Positions 44,461 through 55,538 of a stretch of 64,000 nucleotides of DNA are shown piece after piece. The stretch's first letter is position 1. Each line of letters opens with the position of its first letter. The DNA is from Anaspis maculata (Eukaryota; Arthropoda; Insecta; Coleoptera; Scraptiidae): the NCBI GenBank assembly GCA_949128115.1, contig OX421962.1, forward strand, positions 55,593,787 through 55,657,786, given 5' to 3'. Under the pieces are notes generated by a model. That model was not told where the DNA came from, made no database searches, and was given only the letters and a program-made list of their open reading frames with translations. Made by a program: the position numbers and the translations under genes.

Positions 44461-47041
44461 GGAAATCGCCTTCTACTGCGATGCAAAAGTGTACTCTGTA
44501 TCATACTGGACAAATATTTGCAAGCATTGTATGAAATTCAGGGTCAACTAATCAATAACAATACCCCTAGTCGCTGTCGTGGTGTTCGCACAATGTTTAC
44601 ATTCAGAGAGAAAAACAATTTTCATAATTATGAAACTTGCAATATGAAAATTGAATTTCTCAACTATCGGGCGTTGCAGCCTCCTGATAAGTGATAAGAC
44701 ACATAAGCGAATCAGGATCAGGCTTATCAATTTTTCAAGGTCGTTCGTTTGGGAGCTGACTAACGTATTTTTTTCGAGATCATGATGGGCCGTATCTTTC
44801 GAACCCTGAATAGAATCAAGTGAAATTTGACTGGCACCTAATATATTCCATACTGGTCGCTAATATACCGGCACCATCGATCATATCAAAAACGGCAAGG
44901 TCGACTTGAATTTGATTCCCTCAAGGTTTTGCCAAAAGCTTTTTAGTGCAAGTACGATTTTTTTCAAATTTCCAATCGAAAAAAAACTTTCTTGAGTAAG
45001 TACAGATAACTGGCAACAGAAGCAATTTTTTAAAAAGCGATGATATTTTATATCTTTTGTCATATTTTGTCATACATTATTACAACTGTTGGAGATAGCA
45101 TGAATTTGAGTCACTTTATGGACTTCATTAGTAATAATCCAAGCAACTTGACTTGTCTACCAGTGAACCCGTGATCTAATTAAAAATATAAAAATCTTGA
45201 CCGAACACGGGCTTTAGAAATAAAACTTGGCTCGCTGATCGTCATACACGTCACTCTCAATAGTTCCAACCCAATACAGCCTCCTTCATTGTGTATAATT
45301 TCATAGAACTATGATTTCAATTAATTCAATTGAACTTTGAACGTAATTGTCACTCAATTTTGATTCATCAACGAAGTGGATCAACAACAGATGGAGATGA
45401 TTTTCAAGTTTTGTAATGGGAATTGAAAAATAATTTGTAAAATTGCTTCACCGCAGGAAAGGGGGTGCCTCAGCGCTCATCATATCTGGTAATTTACAAG
45501 AACTGACGTCACGTCACACAATCACGTGAATGATAATTTTGGCACTCGTGTTATAAAGCCTATAATTGCCCAGCGGTTTGTTGATAATAATAAAACAACA
45601 AATTGTGAATCCTTGTCCGCGAGCTCAATAAACATTCAGAGCTCGAAACAAACATGCAAAACACAATCAGTGTCATGTGATGGCATGCCAAGTCACATGA
45701 ATTATTTATAATAAAAAATGGATTTAGCGTGATTCACCATGATAATTAGCATAGTTAATGGGACAAAAGTACATGGAATACCACTGTATTCTTGCGTTAC
45801 GTAAGAAGTGCAATTTTGAAGAGTTGCACAAGATGATATATAAAATGTGGGTCATGTTTTTAAATTGTTTGTTTACATGTGTGGGAGTATACCAATACGC
45901 GAAGGTGATTTTGCTAATTCCGGGTAATACCATTCCGTCATGAACATTCTGAATATTGGCGCCACATGAATCTCCTCTAGTCTCCATTGAATTCCACCCA
46001 CATCAATATAGCTATAGGCCGTCTCCTTGACTTTTACTTTTTTTTTTAAATTTGTGTTGTGACGCGCAAAGTTTTTTTTTTCTCATAGCCACTGAATGTT
46101 TATTGACACATTCTATATTATTCATAAATATACAGCACTTTTTTTTTCATTAACATATTTGGTCAACCAGTGTGTATGTATATTTTTATGCACCACACCA
46201 TATGATTGGCATCCAAGTAGGTTGCATTGAGTCAGAACTCAGAATTGCCTTGGCCGGCCGACAATGACCATAACGGGTTGATTCATTTTAAAAAATTCTT
46301 ACAATATCGAAAATGATTAAAACTAAGCTTTATCTTGGATGTTTATGGGAATGTCTTACATGTATCTGTTTACTAGCATGAGACTACTTTTTCAACTTTA
46401 TACCTTATACGTACCTATTTTAACAACTCAACAATACCTACAATACCTACAGTCTGCATTTTCATTTCGAAGTTCAAATACAGCGTGAGTACAGGGTGTT
46501 CACGTTAAGATTGACCTCCATAGCCGCCTTATCCGTGGGACAATTTTAAAAATAATTTTTTTTAAAAGATATCTACAACGGATATTTACATTAGTTCACC
46601 TCTTCGCCGACAGGCTAAAGTTAGGTTAGGATTAGGATTAGGGACATTGGTTTGGTGCGAAGATTAGGTTAGTAACGGTTTTTGAGGTAAAAAGTGACAA
46701 GCCGATGAAGATGCCATGAGCCGTATTTATGATTTGCGTCTATTTGTGATTGCGTTATGATGTATTCAAGTGGTTATTACCTATTTCTGGTGTTATTTGA
46801 CACCAGTCATTGCCATATTTATTTCTCGTGTATTTGTTGGTTGTGCATGTTGCGATTGTTGTGATGGAGCCATCACGTAAAGGACATTTAAAATGTTTAA
46901 TGACAGGTTTTTTAGTCGACACGAGCGTCATCTAGTGAGATGTTCGCTAACTAAATCGCTCCCACAAGAGTTTAACATTCCGCGGCGGAATGTCACGCAC
47001 GTAGCCCATACTCAATGGTCATTTTGTAAAACTTGCTGCAT
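44461..47041. other. Probable intron or intergenic, no exon recognised
   Basis: I searched the minus strand for BIR zinc signatures that would belong to the UBA-RING gene and found none. An isolated ACAGGGTGTTCACGTTAAG end lies at 46494 without a partner. TAGGTTAGGATTAGGATTAG occurs at about 46620. Confidence 0.4.
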
Positions 47042-47172
47042 CTTGAAAGTCTGGAGGCTCCCCCATAGCCCCCCTAAGAAATGAAATTTTAAGCGCTGCG
47101 GGTCAAATCGCTTGTTATGGTATAAAGTACGCCCATGCCAAATCTCGTTAGCCTAACCCAAAATGCAGCCCT
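47042..47172 (+). repeat. Dispersed repeat, copy 1 (GGGTCAAATCGCTTGTT)
   Basis: CTTGAAAGTCTGGAGGCTCC, GGGTCAAATCGCTTGTTATG, AAGTACGCCCATGCCAAATC and AACCCAAAATGCAG occur in the same order at 50948-51076. Unknown family. Confidence 0.7.
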
Positions 47173-47872
47173 ATATGTAGAATTATCGATAAAAATGAGA
47201 AATTATTGCAATAATATACGGCTATAAAACAGAAATTGAAGTTTCCGCACTTACTGCTGGATGACTTTATTTTTAACTAGAAATTTATGAAATTGTGTGA
47301 TAACCCATTAACCAGCCATTGTTCTTTACTGGTTAAAGTCCATTTTACAATAAAACAATATTGCAATCTTGAATAAAAGTCTGTTCATGCCACATAGATC
47401 AAAAAGAGCCATCTCAGATAGATGTCCATTTTATTATGGACTGGTGTAATTATTATGACGGCTACAAATTAACTTCACATATTTTATTTGTGGTCGGTTT
47501 TGGTCATTTCTCACTATCATTTGACAGTAGAAAAGTTATTGCTTGATCAATTAATTTTTTGTCGGTCAGTAATGTGTTTTTATTAATAAAATTGTTTTCA
47601 TGTTTTTTTGAGGTGTTTGAAAAGAGTAAAACCATGACGAATGCAGAAAAAACTTACATTTGTGCCGACATTATCTTCATATCCAGGTATGGTAGGTATT
47701 TACAGATCAACAATTCACAATCAATTAATGGAAAACTGTTTTGCAATTATTATTATTATACCTAATGTAGTTGTATTGAGGTAAATCCCCATGGGGAAAA
47801 TGCATGACAATGGGCGCCGTTTGTGAGGGGTAATGGGGCGCTTACCCACCATGGAAGTCTGTTTTAAAATAT

Positions 47873-49011
47873 TGTTACGAGCGGCGATTCTGGATAACAC
47901 GCGATCTTTCTAGACTCTTTCCGTTAGATCGCAGTGTACAAGTGCGGTGTGCCGGTGTGCGTTCTGGTGTGTTCCAGACACATACTTAAATAGCTATACC
48001 GCTCATGAACCTATTGCGCATTCTGCCGCGCCGCGCAACAAAAGGAGTTAGAGAATGACGCCATCTTGATGGTTAATTTCCAGTGTATCTCAAAATACCG
48101 AGCTGTATAGCTACCACAAAATATATTAAGGGCCGTGAAACTGATCAAACCTTCTGCAATTTTACAATAACGATCCAGTTTTCTCAAGTACCATCACGTA
48201 AGTGTATTTAGTTTGCTTGAAATCACGAAATAATCACATCGAGTTGGATTGTTGGGAGCCACTGTACTCTGAGTAAACGAACGTCAAGTGACAGCTTTTT
48301 GACAGTGTAAATAAACATCACGTAGTTAACCAAACTTTTGGATGCTGGAATGATCGCACACCTTTTCTTCACCTGTTGATTTCCACTTAATGTTATTAGT
48401 GTTGATTCCACGTACTTTGAGGGAGAAGCAAAATAATGTCGTGCTCAGTCAAGTGGCCAAGTACTCAAGTAGTGCCAGTTCACAGAACCTAAAGTCCCCA
48501 AATAACCATCAAGATGGCGGCGCCCATTATTACAAGTGTCGGACGTCTCGCTTGCGCGGTTTAGCTATTTAAGTATGTGGTTCCAGAGCGCTCGTGTAGG
48601 CTTTTTCCCGTACAACTGTATGGAGACTTCAGCAGTGGTCAAGCTACATCTGTCCATTTTGGCGGCGGTGCCACATACCAGAACACACGGGAAGCACGCG
48701 AAAGGTGTGTGATTATTCGGGAGTCGCCTAGAAAACCATATGCCGGGCCACTATGAAAATTGCTGAAGGATGATGGAAAGTTCGGGAACACTAATCGGAG
48801 GCGTATATAGGCACCGTCCTCAGCGCGACAGTCAGTTATGAATTGGAACGCGAAGTGGTAGCGAGCGGATCAAAAGCGAGTAGTAATCACAGCGATATTT
48901 TTAAGTAAATAAATTTTGGCGTGTATTTATTGTAGTACGCAGTAATCAACAGTGTGTGTTTTAAAATAATCGTCTCAACTATATTCGAACCCGTACGCGA
49001 AATACGTAACA
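47873..49011 (+). mobile_element. Solo LTR interrupted by a TIR element
   Basis: Starts TGTTACGAGCGG and ends GCGAAATACGTAACA, flanked by the duplication ATAT (47869-47872 and 49012-49015). It matches the solo LTR at 24490-24995 over both ends (GATCGCAGTGTA, AACACACGGGAAGCACGCGA, CACAGCGATATTT, CCCGTACGCGAAAT). A 602-bp insert at 47978-48579 accounts for the extra length. A GTATATAGG promoter-like word lies near 48801. Confidence 0.88.
47978..48579. mobile_element. 602-bp TIR element inserted in the LTR
   Basis: The ends ACACATACTTAAATAGCTA and TAGCTATTTAAGTATGTG are inverted (about 25 bp with a few mismatches, continuing to ACCGC/GCGGT). A 7-bp duplication GTTCCAG flanks it (47971-47977 and 48580-48586), close to the 8 bp of hAT or P-type elements. 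No transposase inside; only short frames. It must be younger than the LTR that contains it. Confidence 0.75.
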
Positions 49012-49015
49012 ATAT

Positions 49016-49778
49016 GAAACATTTTAGACATCATCAATTTTCAGGGATTTGTTTTCGATTCGAGATGTCACACATAGTAAAACCAGAAGGCTACGACCCT
49101 TTTTGGATTTTTTTGTCTGCGGCGCTTTTCATTTTTTTCGCTCGCGTTTTTTTTTTTGTTGAACTGAAGCAGCCTGAAAACATCCACGAGTCGTTACATA
49201 TCTTTTCCAAAATATTCCAGTTTTATTTTGATTTCGCCCTCCCCTATCTATACATTTACCATTAATGGCGCCCATGTGCATGACCTTGAGATGTCAAGGC
49301 GTGGGACGTACAGAGCCCATGGTGGTGAAAATAAGAAGTTCTTGCTGGAATTTTTCCACAACGGACAGTGTTGACGTGTTCACTCGTTTTGATATTGACT
49401 TTGACATTTCCTGTGCGTGTCTGACTGTCATGACGAAGTCACCACACAAGGGAAATTTGAATTGTGTTATAAAACTTTGCACAATTATCTTACGGTGAAA
49501 AACATCACACCAGAAATCAAATTACGAGATGAAATAATTGTAAATTATTTACAAATTAGTAAATCAAATTGTGAATAATATAATTTACAATAATTTGTTG
49601 TTAATTTTATTATTGCAGCAGGGGGTCCGTAGGCCCCCCAAGGCTACGGGTCCGTGCCTTTTGCACACGTTGGACACCCTTCCACTCCGCTATTGAGAAT
49701 AATATACGATTTCTCTTACGCAGGGCATTAATCTGTTCGGTGTAGAACAAAATAACCCTATCATGACTATTCTGTATT
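49016..49778. other. Stretch without a recognised gene
   Basis: Overlapping frames on both strands at 49265-49500 have no recognisable domain. CCCCCCAAGGCTACGGGTCC occurs near 49636. Nothing else supported. Confidence 0.4.
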
Positions 49779-49864
49779 GCTGGATCCATCCGAAGTTTCT
49801 CTCAGGATAGCTGGCGTTCGTTGCGTACGAGTTTCATCCGGTAAAGCGAATGATTAGAGGCATT

Positions 49865-50106
49865 GGCCCGTATTCATATCCACTTTTAAGCTAAAAGCGC
49901 TTTTAGTGCGATGCGCATTTAGGGACATTTCTCATATTTCAGTATTCAAAAATACATTATTGCGATTGGGAGCGATTGTATGTACTCAATTGCAATTAAT
50001 TTGCGAGTTAATTTGTATTTTTGAACACTAAAATATGAGAAATGCCCCTAAATGCGCATGGCACTAAAAGCGCTTTTAGCTTAAAAGTGGGATATGAATA
50101 CGGGCC
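49865..50106. mobile_element. 242-bp palindromic MITE (GGCCCGTATTCATATCC)
   Basis: The ends GGCCCGTATTCATATCC and GGATATGAATACGGGCC-type sequence are inverted, with AAGCTAAAAGCGCTTTTAG and AAATGTCCCTAAATGCGCAT-like blocks continuing the arms for about 80 bp. The left arm has one base fewer than the right in the CCCAC stretch. No coding capacity. Confidence 0.85.
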
Positions 50107-50110
50107 TTAG

Positions 50111-50622
50111 ACTGCGTTTCTATCGCAGCTTTCGATCCGCTTGAGTTTCGATCCGATCCAGAGTGGCTTCAGTCAAGCGCGTTTTTATCGTCGCATGTTC
50201 GATCCGCTTCACTCAATCCTGTTTCACTCCTTTAGAATTGGGCTAGAATTTAGAAGAGACAACAACATGGTTTAAAACGCGTCAAAATGCGCCAAACCGA
50301 AAAAGATATTAATTTTGAATTTTCTTTGTGTATTTTATTCACAATTACTGGAAAGCATCCCTTAATTTCGTAAAAATTACGCCTTGTTTACAAGTTGGTG
50401 ATCTGTCACTTCGATCCGATCCCGTTCACATTGGGTAAAATACGATCGGATGCAAGCCTCGATCCGCTCGACTCAAGTCAAGCCGGCCAAAGCACCGGAT
50501 CGACTGGAGCTGCTCCATCCGATTGAAATCTCAATCCTCACCGTTTATATCGGCAATTTCAAGCGGATCGACCCGATCGGATAGAGTTTCGATCGGATCC
50601 AAAGCTGCGATAGAAACGCAGT
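50111..50622. mobile_element. 512-bp TIR element (ACTGCGTTTCTATCGCAGC)
   Basis: Starts ACTGCGTTTCTATCGCAGCT and ends with its inverse. The termini are followed by many GATCCGATC words in both orientations. The interior is AT-rich and non-coding. Its right end abuts the second CATT of the 28S target, so it, or a unit including the neighbouring MITE, was the original insertion. Confidence 0.8.
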
Positions 50623-50947
50623 CATTGGGGTCGAAACGGCCTCAACCTATCCTCAAACTTTAAATGGGTGAGATCTCCGGCTATGCTGTATCTCGTAACA
50701 ACTTGTATTGTTATGCGCATCCTATCATTCATATCATCATACCGCACAAGGCCCAGGCGAAGGGAAGTTGCCTATCAGTCCAGCCAACAGTTTCCAAGTT
50801 TTATGTTATGTGGCTACCATAGGATCACTTGGGACAATAAAAAAAATTGTACAAGAAACCTATTGCTGACAACATTTTCAATAGACCCGGGTGCTTCTTT
50901 TATCCCATGAAGAGACTCAATAATCGTTTTGTGAAAGTTCTTGCACC

Positions 50948-51076
50948 TTGAAAATTTGGAAGGCTCCCTTTGCCCCTCTATGGGACGAAATATCGAGTGC
51001 TGGGGGTCAAATCGCTTGTTCTGGTATGAAGTACGCCCATACCAAATCTGTTTGCCCTAACCCGAAATGCAGTCTT
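50948..51076 (+). repeat. Dispersed repeat, copy 2
   Basis: Direct relative of 47042-47172 (GGGTCAAATCGCTTGTTCTG, AAGTACGCCCATACCAAATC, TAACCCGAAATGCAG). Unknown family; no coding capacity. Confidence 0.7.
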
Positions 51077-51565
51077 ATCCTTTTGCGTGCCGCTTCTACT
51101 ACAGTGTCGATATTAGAAAACATAAGACTTTCGAGCTGACTCTCTTATGGTGAGCATTTTTAAATGCAAGAGCCAAACATAATATGTATCAACAAAAATA
51201 ACTTATTTGGTAAGGAGCAACCTTCTTTTTGTAGTTTTTCATACACACGAACTAAATAGTGAATTCCCCATTTAAACGCTACACAAGGGAAGCCTTCAGC
51301 TGCGCACCGTGAATTTCCATTGAAAATATAGATGCCATCTCGGATGACACACTAAATGTAAAGAGTGTGTTGTTATTTAACTTTTCATTAGGGACGACAA
51401 GTAGTGTTTGCATATTTGCATGCATTCAAGTACCTGCCTGCCTGTTGCAACAGGAAAGTTGAAATAGACACAAGTGATTAAGAGCCTGTTTAATTCTACA
51501 CGAATTATTGTTTCCATGTGAAGTAAAAGTTTTAGAAAAAAAATACAAACGTTATACAATACGTC

Positions 51566-51926
51566 CAGAGGCGTATCTACGGGGGGGCAAGTGGGGCACG
51601 TGCCATGGGCGCACTTTGATCCTTGGGCGCAAATGAGAGGAAAAGATAAAAATGAAAAATGAAAACATTGAATAATGTATAGATATTTGAACTGTTGAAG
51701 AAGGAACATAGAAAAAGGAAAAAACAAAACCAATACATTCAAACAGACGATCAACGTTCGACTTTTTCATCCGATCCAGATATAGCCTAATATGGGGGCC
51801 CAATTTGTCGCTGGCCCACCTGAATTTTGAAAGAAAACGTCTGCGACGCATTTTCCAAGGTTCCTAATTTGGGGGCGCACTTTTCATGTTTTGCCCTAGG
51901 CGCGATTTACCCTAGATACGCCACTG
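51566..51926. mobile_element. hAT-type MITE with 8-bp target duplication
   Basis: The ends CAGAGGCGTATCTA and TAGATACGCCACTG are inverted, and both flanks read AATACGTC (51558-51565 and 51927-51934). CAG...CTG-ended TIRs with an 8-bp duplication are the hAT signature. The interior is 361 bp with no transposase. Its CAGWGGCGTA end resembles the CAGTGGCGTAGA cores inside the palindromic elements. Confidence 0.9.
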
Positions 51927-52013
51927 AATACGTCTTTTCACGATATCTGTGCGCATTCGCGAGGTCATTGTTGTGCACTCCGTGAGAAAAACAAATCGTC
52001 GACCCAAACAAAC

Positions 52014-52142
52014 ATGGCATCGTCAAAACGCAAACTTTTGGTGGATTTTAACGAAAATAAAGTTCCGGGGGCGTTATTACCAAACATGAAACATGTTCAG
52101 GCCAACTCTACACCACTAAACCACACTGAGTCACAAAATTAA
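52014..52142 (+). CDS. Possible small ORF, 42 codons, unknown
   Basis: An ATG in good context (AAACATGGC) opens 42 codons ending in TAA: a basic start (MASSKRKLL), then VDFNENKVPGA. No domain, no neighbours of similar kind. It may equally be chance or a first exon fragment. Included because its length and context are a little better than background. Confidence 0.15.
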   Translation: MASSKRKLLVDFNENKVPGALLPNMKHVQANSTPLNHTESQN

Positions 52143-52380
52143 AAAAAATATTGAATTCACGAACTGAAATAACCTCAAAAACGACACCAGCGCAGCGTAC
52201 CAAAAACACACACGTTGTACATGCGCACGGATTGCATGACCTTCAAAAAAAGTCCGTGAAAAGCCCTATGGCGAGCAATAAATTTTGTTCGTCAGTTTTT
52301 TCGAAATTTAAAAAAGCGATTTAGCTCTGCAGGATTATTTTTATACTACATACACCGTGTTTTTCGAAAATCGCACCAGG

Positions 52381-53762
52381 CCATAACTTTTTACCCATGG
52401 GATATTATATTGATTTGAAAGTATTATGGGTATTATGGGTATTATGGGTATTTAGGAGTATTTTTGCTATAATTTGCGTTGATCACGAAGCTGCTCTCAT
52501 TTCCTGAAATAACCGGAAATGACATTAACTTTTGATTTTCAAATGGAACAGCCTGTATATTTTTTGATATTTGAATAGATTTTTTTGTCGACACAGTGTT
52601 GGTTTCAAAATTTTTTGAGTGGATTGAATATATGTAAATTATTATTACCAAAGGTGGCTGCGACCACAAATAACTACCTGAAGTTGGAAATTTAATAATT
52701 GTTTATGTTAAAAATAGTCCGGGAGGCAGTGAACATTTTTGGTACTCATTTTCTCAGTCACCAAATATAGATAGGATTGTTCAGTTAGTGATACTAACCA
52801 TCTATTGATAAGTTTTGCTAAAATTTTCCGATGGGTTGAGAAAGAAAATGCCTTAGAAAATTCATAGGTGATTCACTCATTTTCACACTAATGAAAATGG
52901 TTTTACCAACAAGGCGTATGCTAAAGTTGACTAGAAAAAATAGTCTGGCTGATCTCTGGCGATAAAAAATATGTCTGGCCCGTCAAAAACTATTTTTTTA
53001 ACGTTAGTTTTTGACGGGCCAGACATATTTCCCATCGCCAGAGATCAGCCAGACTATCTTTTCTAGTCAACTTTAGCATACGCCTTGTTGGTAAAACCAT
53101 TTTCATTAGTGTGAAAATAAGTGAAACGCCTACGAATTTTCTAAGGCATTTTCTTTCTCAACCCATCGGAAAATTTTAGCAAAACTCAGTAATAGATGGT
53201 TAGTATCACTAACTAACTGAACAATCCTTTCTATATTTGGTGACTTAGAAAATAAGTACCAAAAATGTTCACTGCCTCCCGGACTAAAAGCGTTGCCGGT
53301 TGAAATCGATTATTATTAAATCATTTAAATTGGAATTGTTATTGCCGAAGGTGGCTGCGACCACAAATAAAAATCTGAAGTTGGAATTTTGTTCAGTATT
53401 TGTCAATTTCAACCCGCAACGCTTCATGACATGAATAATCAACAAACTTTTAACTTCAGATTCTTATTTGTGGTCGGAGCCACCTTTGATGATAATAATT
53501 TAATTATATTCAATCCGTTATAAAACCGTAATTTTCCATCATAGAGAATTTTTAAGACCACCACTGTGTCAATAAAAAAAATTTCTATCCGAATATCGAA
53601 GAATATACAGGGTGTTCCCTTTGAAAATCCAAAGTTGATGTCACTTCCGGTTACTTCCGGAAGTGGGTGTTGCTTTATGATCAACGCAAAAAATAGCAAA
53701 AGTGCTCTTAAATACCCCATACAAATTGCAAATCTATGTATCCCATAGGAAAAAAGTTATGG
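52381..53762. mobile_element. Outer palindromic element, 1.4 kb
   Basis: The ends CCATAACTTTTTACCCATGG and the approximate inverse at 53740-53762 begin long arms sharing TTGCGTTGATC, ACTTTGGATTTTCAAA-type sequence and GGTGGCTGCGACCACAAATA. A CCTGTATA/TATACAGGGTGTTCC pair lies inside the arms. The GGTGGCTGCGACCACAAAT block occurs three times (52652, 53350 and inverted at about 53468), so the right arm has been locally duplicated. The centre is filled by a second palindrome. Confidence 0.75.
52716..53285. mobile_element. Inner palindrome with 12-base loop
   Basis: The ends AGTCCGGGAGGCAGTGAAC and their inverse bound arms of about 275 bp that meet at CGTCAAAAACTA / TAGTTTTTGACG with only about a dozen bases between. 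The arms are well over 90 percent identical by eye (GACTAGAAAA, CATACGCCTTGTTGGTAAAA, CCATCGGAAAATTTTAGC). A transcript would fold into one long, nearly loop-free hairpin. No coding frame. Confidence 0.9.
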
Positions 53763-54934
53763 ACGCCAATAACCATGCCGATAATAATTCAGTCAAATTA
53801 TATTCACAATAAAAACAGAACACATAGTTTTTTTTATTATTATTTGAAGAAGCATTACAGAATCACAAGTTATTTTCATTTTTTGACTCAACTTTTGATG
53901 GGAAATCGTCCCTCAAAATTCGTAGCAACCAGTACCTAACAGTCCTAACACCCTGTAAGTATATCCCGTTCAGGATGTAAATTCAGTAATGTAACTTTTT
54001 GAGTTGATCGTGCGCTTTCACGTAGAGGGATTTGATGGCTGCAACCTATTTTTTTCTGAAAGTCCAGTAAAAGATGTATTGAAGGAGACCGGATCCAATC
54101 AAATACTTCATCCCACAAGATCGCTCAATTAATTCAAAAAGTGACATCACTGAAATTACGTCGTGAACGCGATAGATATACTTACTTCAATATATAGGTG
54201 ATAGGTGATATTTAGTTCAAAAACTAAAACAAAACATATTAAGTACAAATTTATCGGATTTCATTACGTAACTCCTGACAGATTAATCTATGCATCTCAA
54301 AGCCATATGGCCCTTTTCCCATAAACATGGCAAATATTTTCATATCGGACCTTGAGTGGGCGCCCTTATCTGCCCTAGTAATAAATAGGCTATCTATTTG
54401 CATGTAGGCTGAACATGCTAGAGAGATACAAATGAAATGGAACCAATATGTCATAATGTGTATACTGATATATGGGATGCCATAAGCCATTTATGACAAC
54501 CTAGTGGGTAGTTTCAAATTGCAATACATACATCGTATGTATGAAGGGTGTTTTTTTCGACAAGTCCAGTATTTTTCTTAATTTGCTGTTTTTGCTTTGT
54601 TTCGGTTATTGTTGAAATGGGCTCTCGAATGGGCTATTGTTTTTGAAAATTATGGTAGTACCAAATGCATTTTATTGATGTAATTACTATCAACAATAAT
54701 AACTGTTAATAAGTTATTGTGTTATTTTCCTACAAAAATATTTTTATTGAGAACGATAAGTTTGGGATAAGATAAGATAGGCAGGGCTCTCATACTTTTG
54801 TAGGCGCCAGGGGTCTTTGAGTATTTGGATTTTTTTGAGATAGTGACAATTTCAATGTGTCGATGACAGATCACATTAAAATGCGAGTTTTTTTTTGTTC
54901 TGAACGACAAACCTATGCCTTGTCTTGATAATAA
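53763..54934. other. Stretch without a recognised gene
   Basis: Short frames only. A CACCCTGTAAGTAT word near 53949 may be an old element end. Confidence 0.4.
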
Positions 54935-55234
54935 TACACTGCTCAAATAAATTAGCGGAACGTGTTTTTTTTGAAAGATCCTAATTTTTTTACTGAATGG
55001 CCGATCAAAATTTTTCTTGCGGGGATTTATTCATCAAACCTTTCTTTTCAAACAGCAAATTTATCCTGAATCTACTGATTTTCTATGTAAAAGACTAAAT
55101 GTACAAAATGTCACGAAATCAAAGTGTTCCTAGATCTTTCAGCAGATTCAAAAAAAGTTTCAAATAGCCAATGGAAGGAGTAAACGTCTGTTTTTGATGT
55201 TTTCACTCTTTGTGAATGAAACAGGGTTTGAAAT

Positions 55235-55538
55235 GTGTTCACCAACGGTAATTGCAATAGCGAGAGCTGTTGCTTTGGTTCAAGATGGGCGTTCTATGCG
55301 CTACGTAGCAAATCAACTTCAAACAAGTTCGATCGATACCAAACAACAAGTGACTACTCCAGAAGGGCTGGTCAAGATAGGAAACGAAAAACAACCCATC
55401 AAGATGACAGATATATTGTTACAACTTCCCCCCGTCGACGCACCGCCACTGCTAGAGAGCTACAAGACAATCTAAGAAATGCCACGGGAGAAGTCGAGAT
55501 TTCTGACCAAACAGTCAGAAATCCACTGAAGGAAGCTG
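55235..55538 (+). pseudogene. Tc1 transposase, N-terminal DNA-binding part
   Basis: The first segment (AIARAVALVQDGRSMRYVAN) matches the first helix-turn-helix of Tc1 transposases. It lies in a different frame from the second segment (GQDRKRKTTHQDDRYIVT, RRRTATARELQDNLRNATG, SDQTVRNPLKEA), so a frameshift lies at about 55310-55370. The second segment is the second helix-turn-helix. The coding sequence is cut at LKEA by the palindrome inserted after 55538. Confidence 0.85.

Larger units (their letters stand above)
49779..50691 (+). pseudogene. 28S rRNA fragment split by two MITEs
   Basis: 49779-49864 (CCGAAGTTTCTCTCAGGATA, TCATCCGGTAAAGCGAATGA, TTAGAGGCATT) and 50623 to about 50691 (CATTGGGGTCGAAACGGCCT, CAACCTATCCTCAAACTTTA, AATGGGTGAGATCTCCGGCT) are adjoining parts of the conserved middle of 28S rRNA. 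They are separated by 758 bp holding two palindromic elements. CATT is present on both sides of the insert and once in 28S, so it is the target duplication. Only about 150 bp of 28S is present and no rDNA surrounds it, so this is a pseudogene fragment or the 28S-derived part of a SINE. Confidence 0.85.

Noticed and set aside
44374..44694. 106-codon plus-strand frame next to the poly-C run
   Set aside because: Half of it lies in the inverted repeat and is mirrored by a minus-strand frame; no domain, no splice signals.
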